Positions 16,682-24,252 of a DNA stretch of 44,776 nt are shown piece by piece. The stretch lies in the NCBI GenBank assembly GCA_947643405.1, contig CANRVY010000012.1, forward strand, positions 1-44,776, written 5' to 3'. The DNA comes from an uncultured Mycoplasmatota bacterium (GTDB lineage Bacteria; Bacillota_I; Bacilli_A; RF39; UBA660). The notes below the pieces were generated by a model. That model ran no database searches. It saw only the letters and a list, made by a program, of their open reading frames with translations, and had not been told where the DNA came from. The position numbers were made by a program, and so were the translations under genes. Position 1 is the first letter of the stretch, and each line of letters opens with the position of its first letter.

Positions 16682-16748
16682 AAATTAATGAAATTGCAAA
16701 TCATTAATTTATCAATATAATAATTTTCACTTATTTTATAAAATAAGT
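16682..16748. repeat. two adjacent inverted repeats upstream of rbfA
   Basis: AAATTAATGA / TCATTAATTT (16682-16691 and 16701-16710) is a perfect 10-bp inverted repeat with a 9-base spacer. Eighteen bases later lies a perfect 20-bp palindrome with no spacer, 16729-16748 (half ACTTATTTTA). They lie between the rbfA promoter and the transposase relic. They may be a former element end, a bidirectional terminator or an operator; AT-rich DNA makes some palindromes by chance. Confidence 0.5.
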
Positions 16749-16770
16749 AAAATTATGTGATTGAGTTTAG

Positions 16771-17048
16771 GAAGATTATGGCAAGGGCCTTTGTATCCAT
16801 TTTCATGACGACCTAGCTCTTTTCTTTTTAAAACATGGTTTTAAAGTATTTATTATTAACCCTATTTATGGAAAAATGTGCAAAAGGAATTTAAGAAAAA
16901 TCAAAACCGATAAAGAAGATTGTTTTAATTTTTTTTTACTAATACTTTCTAAGAATATATTAGACCAGAATAGTTATATTTAGATTTAAATGCTTTATCT
17001 AGACAATACTTTTCTTTAGACGAGCTATGTAATAAATTAAAAAAATAG
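16771..17048 (+). pseudogene. relic of an IS110-family (DEDD) transposase
   Basis: The plus frame from 16771 to 16983 reads ...CIHFHDDLALFFLKHGFKVFIINPI..., then CKRNLRKIKTDKEDCFNF. This matches the N-terminal region of IS110-type transposases: the TG-Y-LA-FL-xxGF-V-x-x-NP block followed by R(K)xKTDxxDA. It has no start codon and stops at TAG 16981. A further stretch LSRQYFSLDELCNKLKK (to 17048) is in a different frame. The upstream catalytic Asp region and the whole C-terminal half are gone. IS110 elements carry no clear terminal repeats, so ends cannot be set. The relic lies inside the ancestral infB-rbfA junction. Confidence 0.65.
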
Positions 17049-17289
17049 ATATAAAAATCTAATTTATTTACGTTCTCAGAATATGAATTCATATCCAAAA
17101 ATAATACTATTTATTCAACTATTCATCTAAAATTTTTAATAAGTTATTTTTCATGCCAGCCTCCAATATTTTTATATAATTCTTCTTTTGCTCACTTGTT
17201 TTTATCTATCACTTATAGTATTTTGTAGGAATATTTAGTTAGTTTAGATACTATTCTCCTTTACTTTTAAAGTGGAAGGAGGTGAAATT
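17049..17289. other. non-coding AT-rich stretch between relics
   Basis: I see no intact gene. On the minus strand, ending near 17120, a 28-codon open stretch reads TSEQKKNYIKILEAGMKNNLLKILDE with GGAGG before its internal ATG. It may be another gene fragment, but it is too short to assign. Confidence 0.35.
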
Positions 17290-17554
17290 ATGAGAAAATC
17301 AGAGAAATATCTTTGTACTATCATAATACTCCTTATTATTGTGATTTTAGTCATTTTCATAAAAATAATACCAACTGTATAAGTCGGTACTTGAACAATT
17401 TTTTGGAATAGTACCTAACTCTGCAAAACTAGGTGTTCCTTTTTTATTTTATGCAAGTTTCCTTGGCATATTCATAATAGCATATTTTATTGTTTTTATC
17501 AAAAGGCTTTTTGTGTTTAATTTTAAAATCAAATGTAAGCAATTAGATGAGTAG
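17290..17554 (+). pseudogene. small two-helix membrane protein, split by a frameshift (or a 30-residue membrane peptide)
   Basis: AAGGAGGTGAAATT then ATG (17290) is the best ribosome site in the window. The first frame gives 30 residues: MRKSEKYL, a 20-residue Ile/Leu/Val helix, IKIIPTV and stop at 17382. In the next frame, open from 17369 and without a start codon, the sequence continues with KSVLEQFFGIVPNSAKLGVPF, a second helix LGIFIIAYFIVFI, a basic KRLFVFNFKIKCK segment and a stop at 17554. A single indel near 17369-17380 would join both into about 87 residues. Alternatively only the first peptide is made, like small hydrophobic type I toxins, but I see no family motif. Confidence 0.4.
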
Positions 17555-17679
17555 TTATAACTACATCCACATCATATACTAAACAAACACTTATTTCTAA
17601 ATTTCTAAAAATTTAAACATTTCGTATCTTTTCAGTATGCCTATAATATCATTAAAATTTAATATTAGAATATCATCTA

Positions 17680-17706
17680 AAAAACGAGAAGTAAATCTTA
17701 CCATCT
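17680..17706 (-). terminator. terminator overlapping the stop of the tail-anchored protein gene
   Basis: CGAGA...TCTCG arms with inner GTAA/TTAC pairing are followed by TTTTTT on the minus strand. The first arm includes the last codons of the gene ending at 17698. Confidence 0.65.
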
Positions 17707-18225
17707 CGCTAAAAAATCAAAAACCATTTTTACAATTAGAGAAATACAAGTCGTCAAAACTAGTAATAACAAAATAATTGTTTTTCTTTCTTTTGCCTTT
17801 TCATCAACTAATTGTAAATAATATTCTTCTTTTGCTTTTTCCAAAATTTCCTTATTATGTTCATTTACTTCTTTTATAAAGCTTTCTAAAGATGCTTTTT
17901 TCTCTACATCTAATACAATTTCTTGGCTATCTATAAGATTAAAATTATCTTGAAGCTCTGATAACTTATCAGCATAACGGTATCCTTTTATTGTTGCCAT
18001 ATCTTTCATAATTAATTCTTGAATAAATTTTTTCATCAAAAAAGATTCCGTTTTTTCTATTTCTCTGATTTCAAATACGCCATTTTGCTCTCTTACTTTT
18101 CCTAAATAAATTTTTGCATCATTATCAAGCCCACAATAAATCAAATAGTGATTTCGAGTTGCTTCGAACATAAAATAAGCAATTACATTAACTTGTTTTC
18201 CATTTAAAAAAATCATATGTTCCAC
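17698..18225 (-). CDS. tail-anchored protein of unknown function (DUF1292-like N-terminus)
   Basis: 175 residues from a GTG at 18225, eight bases after AGGAG. The in-frame GTG at 18234 overlaps the ribosome site. The N-terminal third, MIFLNGKQVNVIAYFMFEATRNHYLIYCGLD, has the look of the small DUF1292/YrzB family, in which a beta-sheet begins with an acidic or polar strand and a (Y/H)-Y-hydrophobic core. A charged, probably coiled segment EVNEHNKEILEKAKEEYYLQLVDEKAKER leads to one C-terminal membrane helix (about 153-172). Thus most of it is cytoplasmic and anchored by its tail. It sits between the transposase relic and infB, where rbfA stands in relatives. No function can be assigned. Confidence 0.6.
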   Translation of the reverse strand: MEHMIFLNGKQVNVIAYFMFEATRNHYLIYCGLDNDAKIYLGKVREQNGVFEIREIEKTESFLMKKFIQELIMKDMATIKGYRYADKLSELQDNFNLIDSQEIVLDVEKKASLESFIKEVNEHNKEILEKAKEEYYLQLVDEKAKERKTIILLLLVLTTCISLIVKMVFDFLARW

Positions 18226-18339
18226 ACTTACCACTCCTATTTTATTACTCTAAGTATAACATGAAGTCACAGAAAAGGAAAGATAAAATCATATATTCAA
18301 GCAAAAATATTATATTTTTCTCATAATTCTTTACAAAGC

Positions 18340-18367
18340 AAAATAGATATCAATCGATATCTATTTT
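18340..18367 (-). terminator. hairpin at the end of infB
   Basis: A perfect 12-bp stem AAAATAGATATC / GATATCTATTTT with a 4-base loop contains the infB stop codon. The T-run after it is poor (GCTTTG), so it may act as a 3' stabiliser or weak terminator. Confidence 0.55.
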
Positions 18368-20451
18368 ACCTCTACCATTTCATAAGCTTCTAGAATATCT
18401 CCTACTCGTAAATCATTATAATTTTCTACAGTAATTCCACATTCTAATCCTTTTTTAACTTCCTTCACACTATCTTTTTCACGTTGTAATGAACCTATTT
18501 TACCATCATAAATAACAATACCATCACGAATAACACGCACTTCTGCAGTACTTTTCATAATACCATCTGTTATATAAGACCCAGCGATTGTTCCAACTTT
18601 AGAAAATTTAAATAATTGTCTTATTTCTGCTGTACCAACAATTTGTTCTTCATATACAGGGTCTAGCATACCTTTCATTGCTGCTTCCATTTCCTCTACA
18701 GCTTTATAAATAATATTATAAAGTCTAATCTCTACTCCATTTTCTTTGGCATAATCTTTAATCCCATTAGATGGTCTTACATTAAATCCTATCATAATGG
18801 CATTAGACGCTTTGGCTAGGATAATGTCACTTTCAGTTATCGCTCCTACTGTACTACGAATAACTTTTACTCGCACACCTTCTACTTCAATTTTTTCTAA
18901 AGAATTTTTAACAGCTTCACTACTTCCATTCACATCTGCCTTAATAATTACATTAATTTCTTTTAGTCCATCACCAATTTGTGCAAATAAGTCGTCTAAA
19001 CTAACTGCACCTTTGCTAGCATTTTCTTTCAATCGATTTTGCGTTTTTCTCGCTTCACCAATACTTCTAGCTTGTTTTTCACTTTCAAAGGCCATAAACT
19101 TATCTCCTGCTACTGGAGTTTCATTTAATCCTGTAATTTCAACTGGCAATGATGGAACTGCCTCCATAATTTCTTCGCCTTTATCATTTTTCATCGTTCT
19201 TACTTTCCCGTAAGCATGTCCTACTACAATTGGATCTCCTAATCGTAAAGTACCATTTTGAATTAAGATTGTTACAATTGGTCCTAAATGTTTATCCAGC
19301 CTTGATTCAACTACAGTTCCACTTGCATAACGATTTGGATTTGCCTTGTATTCCTGCATTTCAGCTACTAATAGAATATTCTCTAATAGTTCTTCTATTC
19401 CATCTCCATTTTTAGCAGATACCTGTGTATAAATTGTATCTCCACCCCAAGAATCTGGAGTAAGACCATATTCTGTTAATTCAGTCATGACTCTTTCTGG
19501 ATTCGCACCTGGCTTATCAATTTTATTGATTACCACCATAATTGGTACACCCGAAGCTTTGGCGTGATCAATTGCTTCCTTTGTTTGAGGCATCACCCCA
19601 TCATCCGCCGCTACGATAATAATAACAATGTCTGTAATGGATGCTCCTCTAGCTCTCATTTCTGTAAATGCGGCATGCCCTGGTGTATCAATAAATGTGA
19701 TTGGTTCTCCTTTATAATTTACTTGATATGCACTAATTGCTTGCGTAATTCCTCCAGCTTCTCCTAAAGCAACATTGGTTTTTCTAATAGAGTCTAATAA
19801 AGTCGTTTTTCCATGATCAACATGACCCATAATTGTTACAACAGCAGGACGTTTCATTAAATCCTCTTCTTTATCTATGATTTCAAATTCCTCAAAATTT
19901 GTTACATCAGTTGCACCTTCATTTTTTAATTCTTTATTATAATCTAATACCAATATTTCTGCATTCTCAAAGCTAATTGAATTATTGATTGTAGCCATAA
20001 TTCCTAAACCAAATAATTTTTTAATCAATTCAGAACTTCCCACTCCTAGGGAAGTCGCCAAATCTCCAATCGTCATTCCCTCTTTATAGACAACAACATT
20101 TTCTAATGCACCACTATCATTGCTCATTAGTTTTTCTTTATTTTTATACATTTCTTTTTTCTTTGTGGCCAATTCTTTTTTATTTATTTTTGTATTATTT
20201 GTTGGCTTCTTTTTTGGCTTAGACGCACCTTTGTCCATATTTTTACTTTGTACTACTCTCTCAGTTACTTCTACTTCATCAATAATTTCTTCTTCTACTT
20301 CATTATCTAAATTATTATCTAAGATTGTAATATCTTCATCACTTAATAAATCTTCTTCATTTCTTGCCTCTATATCAAGTTCTATACATCTTTTTAAGAT
20401 TTCCTCCACACTTCTATTAACGTCGTTTGCATATTCTAATACACTCATCAT
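18361..20451 (-). CDS. infB: translation initiation factor IF-2
   Basis: About 696 residues from the ATG at 20451 (GAGGTG eight bases before; the longer in-frame GTG at 20466 lies in the ribosome site). A charged N-terminal region of about 120 residues is followed by an IF2N domain ([21 protein letters not shown]). The GTPase has [12 protein letters not shown] (G1), [13 protein letters not shown] (G3), NKIDK (G4) and SAKNGDG (G5). Domains II, III and IV follow, with the fMet-tRNA binding C-terminus. It brings initiator tRNA to the 30S subunit. It ends the rimP-nusA-rnpM-infB operon; 18 bases separate it from rnpM. Confidence 0.97.
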   Translation of the reverse strand: MMSVLEYANDVNRSVEEILKRCIELDIEARNEEDLLSDEDITILDNNLDNEVEEEIIDEVEVTERVVQSKNMDKGASKPKKKPTNNTKINKKELATKKKEMYKNKEKLMSNDSGALENVVVYKEGMTIGDLATSLGVGSSELIKKLFGLGIMATINNSISFENAEILVLDYNKELKNEGATDVTNFEEFEIIDKEEDLMKRPAVVTIMGHVDHGKTTLLDSIRKTNVALGEAGGITQAISAYQVNYKGEPITFIDTPGHAAFTEMRARGASITDIVIIIVAADDGVMPQTKEAIDHAKASGVPIMVVINKIDKPGANPERVMTELTEYGLTPDSWGGDTIYTQVSAKNGDGIEELLENILLVAEMQEYKANPNRYASGTVVESRLDKHLGPIVTILIQNGTLRLGDPIVVGHAYGKVRTMKNDKGEEIMEAVPSLPVEITGLNETPVAGDKFMAFESEKQARSIGEARKTQNRLKENASKGAVSLDDLFAQIGDGLKEINVIIKADVNGSSEAVKNSLEKIEVEGVRVKVIRSTVGAITESDIILAKASNAIMIGFNVRPSNGIKDYAKENGVEIRLYNIIYKAVEEMEAAMKGMLDPVYEEQIVGTAEIRQLFKFSKVGTIAGSYITDGIMKSTAEVRVIRDGIVIYDGKIGSLQREKDSVKEVKKGLECGITVENYNDLRVGDILEAYEMVEVK

Positions 20452-20469
20452 AAGTATGCACCTCACTCT

Positions 20470-20724
20470 CTATTTTACTAATTCTTTTAAGTCTTCAAAA
20501 ATTTGATCTGGAATTTCTATTTTTAAATGATGTCCTAATGCATTTCCCTTTTTGGCTTTTTCAAACACCTCTAAATCCTTTTTCAAATAAGCTCCATGTC
20601 CATTCTTTTTTCCAGATAGGTCAATCACAACCTCTCCTTCTGGCGTTCTAACAATTCTCACAAGCTCATTTTTAGGAAGTTTTTCTCTTGTAATCACACA
20701 ACTGCGCATTGGAATTTTTTTCAT
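20470..20724 (-). CDS. rnpM: RNase P modulator RnpM (YlxR)
   Basis: 84 residues from ATG 20724, eight bases after AGGAG. MRSCVITREKLPKNELVRIVRTPEG and the GHGAYL loop are the hallmark of YlxR proteins, which bind the RNA subunit of RNase P and modulate its activity. It takes its normal place between nusA and infB; usually a ribosomal L7Ae-like gene follows, and it is absent here. Confidence 0.92.
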   Translation of the reverse strand: MKKIPMRSCVITREKLPKNELVRIVRTPEGEVVIDLSGKKNGHGAYLKKDLEVFEKAKKGNALGHHLKIEIPDQIFEDLKELVK

Positions 20725-20735
20725 AATTTCCACTC

Positions 20736-21983
20736 CTATTCTACAATATTAATACCGCTTTCTCTTGCTTGCTCTATTGTCTGAACATCAATTTTATAAT
20801 GCGTTAATCGAGCTGCTAGTCTTACATTCAAACCTTTTTTACCAATTGCCAAAGAAAGATTCTCACTGTTTACAACAACAAGTGCCTCCTTCTTTTTCTC
20901 ATCCATAATAAATACATGTAAATTTTTCGCTGGGCTTAAAGCATTTTCAATAAATCTAGCTGGTTCTTTATCATATGGAATCACATCAATCTTTTCTCCA
21001 TTTAATTCATTTATAATACGATTAATTCTAGAACCATTTTGTCCAATACAAGAACCTACTGCATCTACATTTTGATTTTCAGAATATACAGAAATCTTAG
21101 TTCTATTTCCTGCTTCACGTGCGACACTATAAATAAGAATAATTCCCTCATTGATTTCTGGAATTTCTAATTCAAATAAACGTTTTACAAATCCATAATG
21201 ATTTCTAGATAGCAAAATAAGTGGTCCTTTCGAATTGTTTTCTACTTTTGTAATATAAACTTTAATATTAGAGCCCATTTTGATTTTTTCCCCTGGAATA
21301 ATTTCTGTTTTTGGCAAAATTCCTTGAGTTCTTCCTAAATTAATATAATAATTTCGAACATCTTCCATTTCTACCAAACCAGATACCATTTCGTCTTGTT
21401 TGTCATTAAATTCATCAATAATGTTATTGCGTTCTGCTTCTCTAATTTTTTGTATTACAACCTGTTTGGCAGTAGATGCTGCTACTCGCCCAAAATCTTT
21501 TGGTGTTACTTCTTCTTCAATTGTTTCTCCAACTTGAATACCAGGAACAATTTTTGAAGCTTCTTCTAATGTCAAGTGAATTCTAGAATCAAATACAAAT
21601 GGACGATAAACTTCTTCTTCCTCTTCAGGAGCTTCTGGATCATAATCATCGTCGTCCTCATCATCTTCCATCGTGTCAATTCCCGCTTTTAAGATAGCGC
21701 GTAATCTTTCGTCTTCTTCTTTTTCCTTTTTCTCCCATTCGAATCTTTTTTGCTTATCTTCTTCACTTTCATAATTTTCATCCAAAACAACTGTTTTAAA
21801 AGAATAAATATGGATATCACCTTTATCTCTATCAATATCTACTCTTACATTGGATAATGAATTATAATTTTTTTTGTAAGCGGAAGTTAGCGCTAACTCC
21901 ATTGCTTCATAAACAACATCTTCTTTAATTCCTTTTTCTTTTTCCAAAACTTGAAGTGCTGTTTTAAACTCCTTATTGTTCAT
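20736..21983 (-). CDS. nusA: transcription termination/antitermination factor NusA with an acidic N-domain insertion
   Basis: 415 residues from the ATG at 21983. The N-terminal domain (FKTALQVLEKEKGIKEDVVYEAMELAL) binds RNA polymerase; an S1 domain (GLVEMEDVRNYYINLG) and two KH domains (SVAREAGNRTKISV..., ENLSLAIGKKGLNVRLAA) bind RNA. Between the strand SFKTVVLDE and HLTLEEASKI, where relatives have a short EVED turn, there is an insertion of roughly 60 residues (about 69-134). It is first Lys/Glu-rich and helical, then contains MEDDEDDDDYD and EEEEE. It should project from the polymerase-binding domain. The gene starts one base after the rimP stop. Confidence 0.95.
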   Translation of the reverse strand: MNNKEFKTALQVLEKEKGIKEDVVYEAMELALTSAYKKNYNSLSNVRVDIDRDKGDIHIYSFKTVVLDENYESEEDKQKRFEWEKKEKEEDERLRAILKAGIDTMEDDEDDDDYDPEAPEEEEEVYRPFVFDSRIHLTLEEASKIVPGIQVGETIEEEVTPKDFGRVAASTAKQVVIQKIREAERNNIIDEFNDKQDEMVSGLVEMEDVRNYYINLGRTQGILPKTEIIPGEKIKMGSNIKVYITKVENNSKGPLILLSRNHYGFVKRLFELEIPEINEGIILIYSVAREAGNRTKISVYSENQNVDAVGSCIGQNGSRINRIINELNGEKIDVIPYDKEPARFIENALSPAKNLHVFIMDEKKKEALVVVNSENLSLAIGKKGLNVRLAARLTHYKIDVQTIEQARESGINIVE

Positions 21984-21984
21984 T

Positions 21985-22233
21985 TTATTCACAACCTTTC
22001 TCTTTAGAACAAACATCTAATACATAAAAATCTGGAATTGGATCCTTTTCATCTAATATTGGACTAATTAATTTACTGACTGTAACGCAATCTTCTACAT
22101 CAATTACACCATCTTTATCAATGACAACTTGTAGGTTTTTAATATTATTATCCATCACAAATGAAATGTCATCTAAATAATATCCATGTTCTTTTATAAC
22201 TGGCCCTATCATTTCCTTAATGTCTTCTATCAC
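21985..22233 (-). CDS. rimP: ribosome maturation factor RimP, N-terminal domain only
   Basis: 82 residues from a GTG at 22233, seven bases after AAGGAG. A longer frame begins at 22278 but would lie inside a leader hairpin. The sequence IKEMIGPVIKEHGYYLDDISF, VVIDKDGVIDVEDCVTVSKLISPILDEKDPIPDFYVLDV is the RimP N-domain. Normal RimP is about 150 residues and continues with SPGxxRPL and an SH3-like C-terminal domain that contacts S12. Here the protein ends LDVCSKEKGCE exactly at that border and nusA starts at once. There is no leftover sequence for the second domain, so this is a clean truncation. It heads the operon. Confidence 0.85.
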   Translation of the reverse strand: MIEDIKEMIGPVIKEHGYYLDDISFVMDNNIKNLQVVIDKDGVIDVEDCVTVSKLISPILDEKDPIPDFYVLDVCSKEKGCE

Positions 22234-22257
22234 AATTTCACTCCTTTTAGTAAGGAA

Positions 22258-22304
22258 AGAGTGGGAATTTTGTCCCACTCTCCTTTCAAATCATTTTTAT
22301 TATA
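22258..22304 (-). promoter_or_regulatory. rimP-nusA-infB promoter and leader hairpin
   Basis: TATAAT at 22299-22304 (minus strand) is followed by a leader with a perfect 9-bp hairpin, AGAGTGGGA (22273-22281 as transcribed) and TCCCACTCT (22258-22266) around a 6-base loop. It stands 12 bases before the rimP ribosome site. No T-run follows, so it is more likely a control or processing element than a terminator. Confidence 0.5.
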
Positions 22305-22398
22305 ACATATTTTTCTAAAAATAAAAGCTGTTTTCGAAAAGAAATTTCGTTTTTATTTTTTTCAAAATTTGATATAATAAAATTATGGAGATGATTAT

Positions 22399-23112
22399 AT
22401 GCAAAATGAATCACGAAAAATGAAAAATTTGGGAATTGGTATTACTGTAATAATTTTTTACTTTGCAACTCTTTTTATTCCATTTCAATTACTTCCTTTT
22501 TCACTATTAGGTATCGACTATAAAATGCTTCCTTTATGGACCCATATTATTTATAGCCTTTTCTTTGAATTACTACAATTTGGAATTATTATTTTTATAT
22601 TAAAAGATCAACTAAAAAAAGACTTAATAGATTTAAAAGAACATCACAATGAATATTTTAAAAAATATTTTATTTATTGGTTTATTTTATTAGGAGCTAT
22701 GATGATTAGCAACTTACTAATTACATGGTTCACCCCAAATGAAATAGCAAATAATGAGCAATCTATCCATGAAATGCTTAAGATGGCACCAATTTATACT
22801 TTTATTACAGCCGTTTTTATTGCTCCATTCCAAGAAGAATTTATATTTAGAAAAGGAATTCGAAATATCATTTCTAATGACATTCTCTTCATCTTAGTAT
22901 CAGGACTTGTATTTGGTTCTTTACATGTTGTTACTGATTTAACTAGTTGGTGGCAATTATTATACATTATTCCATATAGTGTTCCTGGACTTATTTTTGC
23001 TTATTTACTTACAAAAACAGATAATGTTTTCATATCTGGATTTATTCATTTTATCCATAATGGAGTATTAATGTCATTACAAATTCTATTATTACTATTA
23101 GGTGAGCTCTAA
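22399..23112 (+). CDS. CPBP-family intramembrane metalloprotease
   Basis: 237 residues, about seven membrane segments. The CPBP/Abi motifs are in order: APFQEEFIFRKGI (Glu 146, Glu 147 and Arg 151), FGSLHVV (His 176) and FIHFIHNG (second His pair, about 217-220). Family members are Rce1-like proteases; bacterial ones are linked to bacteriocin immunity or membrane protein maturation. The promoter has TATAAT at 22373-22378, with GGAG before the ATG. It is divergent from the rimP operon and 46 bases from the next gene, probably one transcript. Confidence 0.88.
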   Translation: MQNESRKMKNLGIGITVIIFYFATLFIPFQLLPFSLLGIDYKMLPLWTHIIYSLFFELLQFGIIIFILKDQLKKDLIDLKEHHNEYFKKYFIYWFILLGAMMISNLLITWFTPNEIANNEQSIHEMLKMAPIYTFITAVFIAPFQEEFIFRKGIRNIISNDILFILVSGLVFGSLHVVTDLTSWWQLLYIIPYSVPGLIFAYLLTKTDNVFISGFIHFIHNGVLMSLQILLLLLGEL

Positions 23113-23158
23113 TAGTTTTTTTTCATTTATTGTGTTACAATAAATATAGGGTGATATG

Positions 23159-24055
23159 ATGGATATAGCAGAAGAAAAAAAGGGAATAAAAAAGAAACTA
23201 ATCATTGCTTTCATTATTTTTATTAGTCTTATTAGTTCAATTTTATTATATAGTAGATTTATTGGAACATCTGGATTAGTCATCAAAGAATATAAAGTTA
23301 AAAATACAAAACTCCCAACTTCCTTTTATGGACTTAAAATCATTCATATTAGTGATATTCATTATGGTAGAACAATTAAGAAAAAAGAATTTATTAAAAT
23401 AGTAGATGAAATTAATTTGCGAAACCCTGATATCGTTGTTTTTACTGGAGATTTATTTGATAATAATAAGTCATTAACAAAAGAAGATATAAAAGACATC
23501 ACAGAAGCACTCAAAAAAATAAATGCAACAATTGGAAAATTCGCAATTACAGGTGAACATGATTTTAAAAGAGATGAATGGTCCACCATTATTAAAGATT
23601 CTGGCTTTACAAATTTAAATGATACTTACGAATTAATTTATAAAGATGGATATGAACCAATTATGATAGCTGGTTTAAGTACTAATTTAAAAGGAACCAA
23701 AAATGCGAAAGACAAAATTACACCAATTAACGACTATATCAATTCTATTAAGAAATCAGAAGAAACAAATATTCCAAATTATAAAATTTTATTATTACAT
23801 GAACCAGATTATATCAATGATATTACTTATAAAAATTATGATTTGATATTAGCAGGACATTCTCATAATGGACAAATAATCATCCCTTTTATTGGACCAA
23901 CTTTAAAACCAAAAGGAGCATTAAAATATTATAGGGAATATTATTCTTTAGATAATACTGACCTTTATATTTCTAGTGGACTTGGAACAACCAATTTAGA
24001 TTTCAGATTATTGAATCATCCATCGTTTAATTTTTATCGAATAGTAAACAAATAA
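23159..24055 (+). CDS. membrane-anchored metallophosphoesterase (YkuE/YaeI-like) with altered GNH motif
   Basis: 298 residues from the second of two adjacent ATGs (AGGGTG ribosome site). One N-terminal helix (about 14-33) anchors an extracellular calcineurin-like domain: SDIHYG (Asp 67, His 69), FTGDLFD (Asp 99), ITGEHDF, LLHEPDY and AGHSHNGQI. Numbers are counted from the first ATG. The third motif is normally GNH(D/E), where Asn binds a metal; here it is GEHD. The order and spacing resemble YkuE/YaeI, which act on phosphodiesters such as UDP-sugar lipids. The change may alter metal use or activity. A terminator follows. Confidence 0.85.
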   Translation: MDIAEEKKGIKKKLIIAFIIFISLISSILLYSRFIGTSGLVIKEYKVKNTKLPTSFYGLKIIHISDIHYGRTIKKKEFIKIVDEINLRNPDIVVFTGDLFDNNKSLTKEDIKDITEALKKINATIGKFAITGEHDFKRDEWSTIIKDSGFTNLNDTYELIYKDGYEPIMIAGLSTNLKGTKNAKDKITPINDYINSIKKSEETNIPNYKILLLHEPDYINDITYKNYDLILAGHSHNGQIIIPFIGPTLKPKGALKYYREYYSLDNTDLYISSGLGTTNLDFRLLNHPSFNFYRIVNK

Positions 24056-24076
24056 AGTTTAAGAAAATATATATAA

Positions 24077-24109
24077 AATCAATTAGTATCTGAGCCAATT
24101 GGTTTTTTT
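24077..24109 (+). terminator. terminator after the metallophosphoesterase gene
   Basis: Ten-position stem AATCAATTAG / CCAATTGGTT (one wobble, one mismatch), 8-base loop, then Ts. Confidence 0.75.
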
Positions 24110-24173
24110 ATTTGCCTAATAAATTGGGATTACTTTCTGTACCATTTCCTTTATTATAACTATAATAACAATT
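24108..24173 (-). pseudogene. 3' relic of a pilin-module gene
   Basis: The minus frame reads CYYSYNKGNGTESNPNLLGK and stops at 24108. It matches the closing signature of the module in the large prepilin (NGTGTESDPYILTK) and in the two-module protein (GGSGTEVDPLEIGV). There is an in-frame stop about 24 codons upstream and no start. Upstream, at 24191-24201, is a copy of the pilin promoter repeat. The gene between seems to have been deleted. Confidence 0.6.
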
Positions 24174-24190
24174 TCTTTTTTTCTATCTTC

Positions 24191-24212
24191 TATTTTGTCA
24201 CTAAACTACTGC
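24191..24212 (-). promoter_or_regulatory. third copy of the pilin promoter repeat, decayed
   Basis: GTGACAAAATA (24191-24201, minus strand) differs at one position from GTTACAAAATA of P1 and P2, and is followed by AAGATAGAAAAAAAG, like the AAACAGAAAAAAA/AAATAGAAAAAA after P1 and P2. The second, distal repeat is only about half matched. It precedes the pilin-module relic. Confidence 0.45.
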
Positions 24213-24219
24213 ACGTATT

Positions 24220-24246
24220 CAAAAAAATGATATAAAATATACCATT
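24220..24246 (-). terminator. terminator after the DUF2099-like gene
   Basis: AATGGTATA / TATATCATT (minus strand; one G-T pair) with a 3-base loop, followed by Ts. The gene stops at 24253. Confidence 0.7.
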
Positions 24247-24252
24247 CTCTTA

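Noticed and set aside
18797-20506. Several plus-strand open frames within infB (up to 138 codons)
   Set aside because: Antisense frames of a GC-richer conserved gene; no ribosome sites and Ser/Leu/Phe-rich translations typical of shadows.
22325-22352. 0A-box-like TTTTCGAAAAG and ACGAAATTTC near the rimP/CPBP divergent promoters
   Set aside because: They do not match TGTCGAA exactly and can arise in AT-rich sequence; not enough for a Spo0A site.
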